This document shows, piece by piece, positions 57,048 to 64,000 of a stretch of DNA of 64,000 bases. This stretch comes from Asterias amurensis (taxonomy: Eukaryota > Echinodermata > Asteroidea > Forcipulatida > Asteriidae), in assembly GCF_032118995.1 (NCBI RefSeq), contig NC_092669.1:11890335-11954334 (forward strand), read 5' to 3'. Numbering within the stretch: the stretch's first letter is position 1; each line of letters starts with the position of its first letter. The notes under the pieces were generated by a model, which saw only the letters and a list, made by a program, of their open reading frames with translations, was not told the origin of the DNA and did not search any database. A program made the translations under genes and the position numbers.

Positions 57048-57645
57048 GTTGAAACAAGAACGGGCACCCAAAGCAAACATTTTGAGGGAGACCGCCAACA
57101 AAGGGCTGGATGACTCAGTTGTGTGCCGGATAAGTTTATCCGTAAGTACTTTTGCTCTAGTCAGTTTGTCTTGTTGTTAATGTTCAACAACAAATTATTT
57201 ACAATTTAATTTCCCTTGTGGCTACCACTTGATAAAATCTAAAATCAAATCTTAATACCAACAATCGATACTATTGTTTGTCAGTTTCAACTTTCTCTTT
57301 CTAGAAGTGCCGTTGAAGTGAAAGTGTGAATGGCACAAAGTCTTAGACTTGAAAATAACTTGTTGACATTTTAACGGTTCAGCGGGTTGGTGTGTAAATC
57401 TACACTAGACAAACTTGATGTGATCTTTGACAGAGCTACGTCACACACCCATACCTGTGAGCCACTTTTGAAAGTATCAAATAGATACATTATTGTGTAC
57501 TACACTTTACTAATTAATTGTTATCCCAATTATTTTACAGATGTGTGCTGGCAGAAGGACTTCAGGAGAAGTACTCCAGGCAGAGACTCCTCGGCAATTA
57601 TCTTTAATCTGCACTGCTATGAAAAAGCTGAGCTGGAGAGTTTGA
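57048..57645 (+). CDS. Two joinable orphan exons, unknown protein end
   Basis: Exon 57048-57141 follows an acceptor (AATAATTTCAG), is open (LKQERAPKANILRETANKGL then DDSVVCRISLS) and ends at a canonical donor GTAAGT in phase 0. A candidate next exon at 57541-57645 follows TATTTTACAG and continues in phase as MCAGRRTSGEVLQAETPRQL to a stop. Another frame of the second segment is open to 57674, so its reading is uncertain. No family recognised. Could be the 3' end of a gene that includes 48043-48187, or a non-coding transcript. Confidence 0.35.
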
Positions 57646-58497
57646 TAAACCCCAAAATGTATCGGTCTTTGTAGGAAAGTTACACTCTCCACTCTCCCAG
57701 AGAATGGATTAATACTTGAATAAGAGTAATTCCAGCAACACTTTGTATTGCAGCTTAGCATTAGTGTAAGAAATGTGGACATTGCAATTTATTGTGTGCT
57801 TTCTGCTCATAAGTTGATTGTTGTACGCTTTGCCAGCAATGGCACAAGTAACTTTAAATATTCTTCTGCCAGCACCAATTAATAAATACCTGACATCAAC
57901 AGTCTCAATAAAAGGACTGACTATTAGTAAAGGTCTGTTTACAAAATGTAAGACTTCATCAAATTTTCCTCATGGCTTTTTTGCACAATTATTTGTTGGG
58001 ATTGTAAAACATTTTCAGAGGAAGTGTGTTTGAGTCTAAAGCACAATATTGTAGGGGGCCCAGAACAAGCAGAGAACATGGCTGGGGATGGATCAGGGTG
58101 ATAGTCCGAGCCATGCCCTGCTACTGTCGCACCAAGGAGGGACTTGCTTTTTTTACATCCCTGGCGTTCCCCTGGGGCCTGGACTACAATAAGTGCAAGC
58201 GATCCATGCCCTACAAGGCAGTTTATAGCCAACCACTTTCAGACAACACCCAAGAAGAAAAGTACATTGCCATCTGTGTTTTTACATGTAGGGTTTGGTG
58301 AAACCATATTTGAAAAAGTACTTTGATGTCAAAGTGTTTTGTTTGTGTGCATTTGCTGACAAATTGACTTGTGTTTTAAGGCCCTTTAAGTATCTTGATG
58401 ATGAAGCCCTGTCAAAGTGTTTATTTGTAAACAGACCTTTTTACAATTCTTAAACAAAACAAAAAAAGCCTACCTTATTATCCTAGTATTGAATAGT

Positions 58498-61097
58498 TTA
58501 CAGAGTTGAAGTACGAGAAGCTTGTAGTAGAGAGATGATGAAGTGTTTGAAGTCATGATGAAGCTGCAATCTAAGTGTTCTCATCAAAGCCCTGGTGCAA
58601 TCTCTTGTGAGGAAACTGCTGCTCCTCATCATCTTAATGAACCTGTAAACAGAAATCAAAGAATCAAGAATTGTATTAATTATAAGAGCCAATGATCAAA
58701 TTTGACAGTCTGTATCTAAATTTAACCTTAGTTTCAAAAAATAGTGTACTGGTCTATTTATTATAATATTTTTAATCTGTATAGGCTACAATGTTATAAA
58801 CACTTTCATATCCCAATAGAAACCAGCTAAATTTAAACCAATAGTCTCTGATTAACTGTTCACAAGTTTAGTCAATGTATATTAAAGTAAAAGGTTTACT
58901 TCAGTACATTTTAAGTTTGTTTATGAAAGTGTTTGCTCTTGTAACAGCACTTTTGATTATTGAAGTAAATAAAAAACTAAAATGGAATTGAGCAGAAAAC
59001 CTTTGTGTTGTTAACTTGTTTTACAACATTATTTAAGTGGGACATTTAGGTTGGCAATAAAATGGGTTACATCTTGGGGGCGGTTCAAGAAAGAAAGAAA
59101 AGGGGGAGGTTGGGATGGAAGTACAAGGCTTATAATAGAAGGGGTATATCTTGGGGGCGGTTCAAGATGGACAGAAAAGAGGGGGATGGGATGGATTACA
59201 AGGCTAATAGTAGAAGGGGTATATCTTGGGGCGGTTCAAGATGAACAGAAAGGAGAGTTGGAAGGGGGTACATCTTAGGGGCGGATCAAGATGGACAGAA
59301 AGGGGAGTTGGAGGGGAGTACATCTTGGGGGTGGTTCTAGATGGACAGAAAAGAGGGGGATGGGATGGATTACAAGGCTAATAGTAGAAGGGGTATATCT
59401 TGGGGCGGTTCAAGATGAACAGAAAGGAGAGTTGGAAGGGGGTACATCTTAGGGGCGGATCAAGATGGACAGAAAAGATGGGGTTGGGATGGATTGTATA
59501 AGGCGAATAGTACAAGGGGTACATGTGTATCTTGGGGGCGGTTCAAGATGGAAAGAAAGGGGGGTTGGAAGGGGTACATCTTGGGGCGGTTCAAGATGGA
59601 CAGAAAAGAGGGGGTTGGGATGGATTGTACATGTATTAGGCTAATGGTAAAAGGGGTATGTCTTGGGGCGGTTCAAGATGAACAGAAAGGGGAGGTGGAA
59701 GGGGGTACATCTTGGGGGCCGTTCAAGATGGACAGAAAAGAGGGGGTTGGGATGGATTGTATAATGCTAGTAGTAGAAGGGGGCGTATCTTGGGGGCGGT
59801 CACGGTGGAAAGAAAGGGGGGTTGGAAGGGGTAAATCTTGAGGGTGGTTTAAGATGAACAGAAAAGAGGGGATTGGGATGGATGTATTTTAAGGTGGCAA
59901 AAATAAAAAACCTTAATGAGGAAAATAAATTTTGAGATAATAGCCTGGGTGCCTTTAAAAATGTGACAGGTGGCAATTTTGAAAAAAAGGAGAAAGGCCC
60001 TCCTTCCTTTTTTCAAAAAGGACGATAAACATGTTTTTTTTATATTTGGCCTAAAAGTCGAAGGGGTATATTTTGGGAGCGGTTCAAGAATGACAGAAAA
60101 GAGGGAGGTTGGGACGGAAGTACAAGGCTATAATAGTAGAAGAGGGTTTATTTTTGGGGCGGTTCAAGAATGATAGAAAAGGGGGGAGGTTGGGATAGAA
60201 GTACAAGGCTAATAGTAGAAGAGGGGGTTTATTTTTGGGGCGGTTCAAGAATGACAAAAAAGGGGGAGGTTGGGATGGAAGTACAAGGCTAAATAGTAGA
60301 AGGGGTTTCATTTTGGGGGCGGTTCAAGAATAACAGAACAGGGGGAGGTTGGGATGGAAGTACAAGGCTAATATTAGAAGGAGTATATCTTGGGGGCGGT
60401 TCAAGATGGAAAGAAAAAGGGGAGGTTGGGATTAAAGTACACGCAGGTTGTAGATTGGGTAACATGTAACAATCAAATATCCAAGAAGAAAATTAAGTTG
60501 TAACTCACCAGTATTTGCAGCAACTTCATCATGGACAGTATGGTTAAACTGTGGCGACTTAAACTGTGTCCGTTGAAATGATATTCACAGCGACGAGCGA
60601 GGTTACTTCATTAACACTCTACAGTGGGAAAAACATACAAAACATTTGACTATTGATTGAGTGAAAAAGTGGTGGTTGTTTCATTTAAACTGGGTGGTCC
60701 ATTCAGAGTGTGGTAAACACTGGTCTCCTATGGGTCGTCCAAGCAAGTACAGAGGTACACAAAAGTTACAAGCCATGAACTTTGCTCTTGAAAGGGGAAC
60801 ATCAATTTTCCTCTGGCTTTGGTGGAAGGGCCACTTCCCAATGAATCCTGATTCCTAATCATGCTATTGCTAGTACGTCGTAGAGGAAAACAAAATGTAT
60901 TCGTAACTCTTATGATGGCCGGGTCTATTCGATCGTAATCCCCTTTGCATTGTAAGTAAGATACACAACAAGAATCTACCAGCTATTTCCAGACGAGTTA
61001 ATCAATACACTAAACAAACAAATCCTTACTTACCGATATTCTAAGACGAAACATTTTGATTATAAAAAGTAAACCCATCATGACGAGCAGACGACAT
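58498..61097 (-). ncRNA. Left divergent transcription unit, three predicted exons
   Basis: On the minus strand: exon 1 from about 61097 down to 61034 (donor CG/GTAAGTAAGG), exon 2 60618-60509 (acceptor TTCCCACTGTAG, donor CTG/GTGAGTTACA), exon 3 from 58642 downward (acceptor CTGTTTACAG). The same sites are conserved in the right arm. Exon 1 starts ATGTCGTCTGCTCG but stops after 18 codons before the donor. Exon 3 holds a 44-codon frame (MMRSSSFLTRDCTRALMRTL onward) that does not join in frame with exon 2. More likely non-coding, or only short peptides. Confidence 0.4.
59055..60440 (+). repeat. G-rich minisatellite, left arm
   Basis: Units of about 60-85 bp share CTTGGGGGCGGTTCAAGATG, GACAGAAAAGAGGGGG, TTGGGATGGA and TACAAGGCTAATAGTAGAAG. 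About 18-20 units, some with ATTTTTGGGGCGGTTCAAGA. A ~120 bp foreign stretch (about 59885-60050) interrupts. Lies in the second intron of the predicted left unit. The glycine/tryptophan-rich frames it produces are artefacts. Confidence 0.9.
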
Positions 61098-61420
61098 GTT
61101 TACGAAGGTTATGCAGTGCACGTGAGCAACTTCCGGGAACAAAGCGCCCTCTCTCAGTTGAAAAAAATAATTACACGATTTTTGACGACAGCGCCCTCTC
61201 CGTCGAAAAAATATTGACGGAAAATGAAGACAGCGCCCTCAGCGTTATTGAGGATTTACTATGTATGAGTAACATGTCGTCTGCTCACACGATGAGTTTA
61301 GCAAAAAGTTGTCATCACAAAACATCGGTAAGTAACGATTTGTTTGTTTAGTATGTTGATTTGGGCGTCTGGAAATAGCTGGTAGTTTCTGTAGATGCCG
61401 TGGGGCACAGGTAGCACTAG
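60880..61420. promoter_or_regulatory. Probable bidirectional promoter at the palindrome centre
   Basis: Between the two mirrored first exons (61097 leftward, 61274 rightward) lie AGCGCCCTCT at 61143-61152 and 61190-61199 and AGCGCCCTC at 61232-61240. All three are in the same orientation, so this core is not itself mirrored. The position between divergent first exons suggests shared promoter function; inferred only. Confidence 0.45.
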
Positions 61421-63790
61421 CACCCTTTTTATAGTTAAGAAATTAGTTGAATTAGTTGAAATCCGTTTGGCGGGACTTTGGTTTGCAACAATGCTTGGAT
61501 TGGAGTTTGTTTACATTGCTGTCGTACAGTACACTGTTGTTGTAACTGTATTTTGTACTTTAATAACATGGACGGATCATTAGCAATTGTGATAGTGTTA
61601 AAGTCGTGGGTACTAACAGTAATGGGTACTAACTGGTTAGCCCCAAACCTTTAGGCACCATGAATGAGGACCATAGCAACTTAGCAAACGTGCTACACTT
61701 CCTTGCAACCTTGCTTGTTGTTGATGTTGTTGGCATTGATTGTCTGATTTCTGTTGACACTGATTGTCTGATTTCTGTTGACACTCACTGTCACACTTTC
61801 CTATGTTTCTGTACGACCCCTTTGCCTTTATATCAAGCGTTGAACGATTGTGGGGGCACCACGTACAACTACCTAGCTATCAGCTAATTACAACTTAGGT
61901 TGAAGTTTCCTAAAATGACCTCATCATGTGGCTCAATGAGCTGCTGTTTGACCATTTTTGACGTCATAATGCAAGCAGGCAGGGTCACCATTTTTCAACT
62001 TTTCCAAAATGTAACCACCTTTAATTCAAACTTTTGCTGTTTGTTTTTCCCACTGTAGGAATCCTTGAAGAAACCTCGCCAGTCGCCACTGTGTACATCC
62101 TTTCAAATAACACGGTTTTAGTCATCACCAACCATCAGAGCAAGAAGTCCTCAGCAGAGGAAAGTTCAAACTATGCGCTCTTATCTTGGAATTACTGCAA
62201 TTAGGCTACTACTGGTGAGTTACACTCAAATCTTCTGCTTGCCAATTAATTTGATTGTTACAATGTTACCCAAGACTGTACATTAATCCCAACCTCCACA
62301 TTTTAGTTTTTTCTTTAACTGCCCCAATACGCACTTTAGCCTTACGTCCATCCCAACCTCCCCTTTTTGTCCATCTGAAACCGCCCCCAAGTTATACCCC
62401 TCCTATTATTATTATTAGCCTTGTAACTCCATCCCAACCTCCCTCTTTTCAGTCCATCTAGAACCGCCCCAAGACATATGCCTTCTATTATTAGCCTTGT
62501 ACTTCCATTCCAACCTCCCCTTTTCTGTCATTCTTGAACCGCCCCAAAAATATTCTACTTTAGCCTTGTACAATCCATCCCAGCCATCCCTTTCCTTCAA
62601 TCTTGAACCGCCCTCAAGACGTACCCCCTTCTGGGACTTACTATTATTGTACTCTCATCAACAAAACCTCACCCTTTTTTGTCCATCTTAAATCGCCCCC
62701 AAGATATACACCCTACCTTGTACTTCCATCTCAACCTCACCCTTTTCTTTCCATCTGGATCCGCCCCCAAGACGTAACACTTTTTATGACTGGCATTGTA
62801 CAGTCCATCCCAACCTCCCCCTTTTCTGTCCATCTTGAACCGCCCCCAAGTTATACCCCTTCCACTATTAGCCGTGTACTTCCATCCCAACCTCCCCCTT
62901 TTGTGTCAATCTTGAACCGCCCCCAAGGTATACCGCTTCTACTATTAGCCTAGTACAATCCATCACAACCTCCCCCTTTTCTGTCCATCTTGAACCGCCC
63001 CCAAAAAGTACCCCGTCTATTATTACCTTGTACTTCCATCCCAAAACTCCCCTTTTTTGTCATTCTTGAACCGCCCCAAGGTTTACCCCTTTACCAAGTA
63101 TTAGCCTAGTACAATCTATCCCAACCACTCACTTTTCTTTCCATCTTGAACCACATCCAAGATGTACCCATTAGCCCACGTACTTCCATCCCAACCTCCC
63201 CCTTTTCCACCTTTAACCGCCCCCAAGATGTGTTTCAGTTCCATGTTGTGAAACAAATGAACAGCTCAGAGGCTTTCTTCTCAATTTCATTTTATTTTTT
63301 ATTTCAATAATCAAAAGTGAACTGTTATCCAAGAGCAAACACTTTCATAAAACAAACTTTAAAAGTACAACTAAGTAAACCCCTTATTTTATTAGACAAT
63401 GTTTTTACTTTTAAAAAACAATAATTCTACTTCAGAAACTATTAGTTTAATTTCAGCTGCTCACTTATAGGATAGGAAACTGTTTATAACATTGCCATTA
63501 TAGTTAAAAAATAGTATAATAAAAACAAAATAAGGTTAAATTTTGATATCGACTGTCAAACTTGATCAATGGCTCTTATAATTCATACAATTCTTGATTC
63601 TTTGATTTCTGTTTACAGGTTCATTAAGATGATGAGGAGCAGCAGTTTCCTCACAAGAGATGAACCAAGGCTGTGATGAGAACACTTAGATTGCAGCTTC
63701 ATCACGACTTCAAACACTTAATCATCCCTCTACTACAAGCTTCTCGTACTTCAACTTTGGACATTATTCAATACTAGGATATTAAGGTAG
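61274..63790 (+). ncRNA. Right divergent transcription unit, three predicted exons
   Basis: Exon 1 to 61327 (donor CG/GTAAGTAACG), exon 2 62059-62214 (acceptor TTCCCACTGTAG, donor CTG/GTGAGTTACA), exon 3 from 63619 (acceptor CTGTTTACAG). Here the ATG at 61274 stays open through exon 1 (MSSAHTMSLAKSCHHKTS) and continues in exon 2 to a stop, giving a 38-residue frame. Exon 3 has lost one base relative to the left arm, breaking its 44-codon frame. Lack of a shared reading frame between arms, despite shared splice sites, favours a non-coding RNA. Confidence 0.4.
62275..63235 (-). repeat. C-rich minisatellite, right arm (mirror of 59055-60440)
   Basis: Read on the minus strand the units are the same as in the left arm (GGGGGCGGTTCAAGATGGAC, TTGGGATGGA, AAGGCTAATAGTAG). 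About 12-13 units, fewer than on the left, so the two arrays have changed copy number since the duplication. Confidence 0.9.
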
Positions 63791-64000
63791 GCTTTTTGTT
63801 TTATTAATATGAATTGTAAAAAGGTTTGTTTACAAATACACAATGACTTCATCATGATGATACTTAAAGGGCCGTGTCACACAAGTCAATTTGCTGGCAA
63901 TTTTGAGTCGACTGCTCCAGTGCACACAAACAAAAACACTTTGATATCAAAGTATTTTTTCAAACATGGTTTCACCAAACCCTACATGTAAAAACTTAGA

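Larger units (their letters stand above)
58270..64000. repeat. Large imperfect palindrome (inverted duplication)
   Basis: The left arm (about 58270-61100) and right arm (about 61260 to beyond the window) are reverse complements in order. CATGTAGGGTTTGGTGAAAC (58284) mirrors 63970; GAAGTACGAGAAGCTTGTAG (58508) mirrors 63730; the G-rich minisatellite at 59055-60440 mirrors the C-rich one at 62275-63235; CTACCAGCTATTTCCAGACG (60977) mirrors about 61365. The centre of symmetry is near 61150. Identity varies along the arms, with indels, so this is an old or unevenly converted duplication rather than an assembly mirror. The right arm continues past position 64000. Confidence 0.9.

Noticed and set aside
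58026..58326. Possible short coding region just left of the palindrome
   Set aside because: Frames of 60-97 codons on both strands, no recognisable motif or convincing splice pair. It could be transcript end sequence but is not supportable as a gene.
59051..60173. Tryptophan/glycine-rich frames (SWGRFKMDRK type)
   Set aside because: Generated by the G-rich minisatellite, with counterparts on the opposite arm in inverted orientation.

Overview
The window is animal nuclear DNA. It is AT-rich and intron-bearing, with coding exons bounded by GT/AG splice sites and separated by dense short transposons, SINEs, minisatellites and low-complexity runs. Gene families and repeat style suggest an echinoderm, most likely a sea star. 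That is an inference from family resemblance, not a database result.

Layout. 1-6.75 kb is a graveyard of one ~380 bp MITE family (TTAA-flanked, terminal motif TTAAAGGCAGTGGACACT) plus a second foldback family. 6.76-13.95 kb is a complete BEL/Pao LTR retrotransposon: two 496 bp LTRs that read identically, a 5 bp target duplication, a tRNA-Tyr-type primer site and one uninterrupted Gag-Pol frame. 14-20.9 kb is more MITEs, a 42 bp tandem repeat and a 1.35 kb inverted-repeat element. 21.4-25.8 kb holds a four-exon methyltransferase gene of the Rv2258c-like type (364 aa), whose SAM-binding glycine loop is degenerate. 26-33.4 kb is repeats, including a MITE nested in a tRNA-derived SINE. 33.75-42.45 kb is a ten-exon TM7SF3 orthologue (575 aa, seven membrane spans). 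Its last exon is the first unit of a tandem triplication that runs across the stop codon. 43-57 kb is mostly non-coding: an 85 bp array, a 1.65 kb G/T-only tract, a ~204 bp satellite, a tRNA-like array, a cathepsin D-like last exon with broken frame, and three orphan exons of unknown genes. 58.27 kb to the window end is a large imperfect palindrome centred near 61.15 kb. Its two arms carry mirrored three-exon transcription units, head to head around a centre with three AGCGCCCTC motifs, and mirrored G-rich minisatellites.

The two confident host genes, both on the + strand, are unrelated (a putative small-molecule methyltransferase and a seven-span membrane protein), and no operon-like or cluster logic is visible. 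The best targets for follow-up are the palindromic divergent unit, the recurrent CTCF-like GCGCCCTCT motif, the extended tRNA-Tyr complementarity in the retrotransposon leader, and the triplicated 3' end of TM7SF3.
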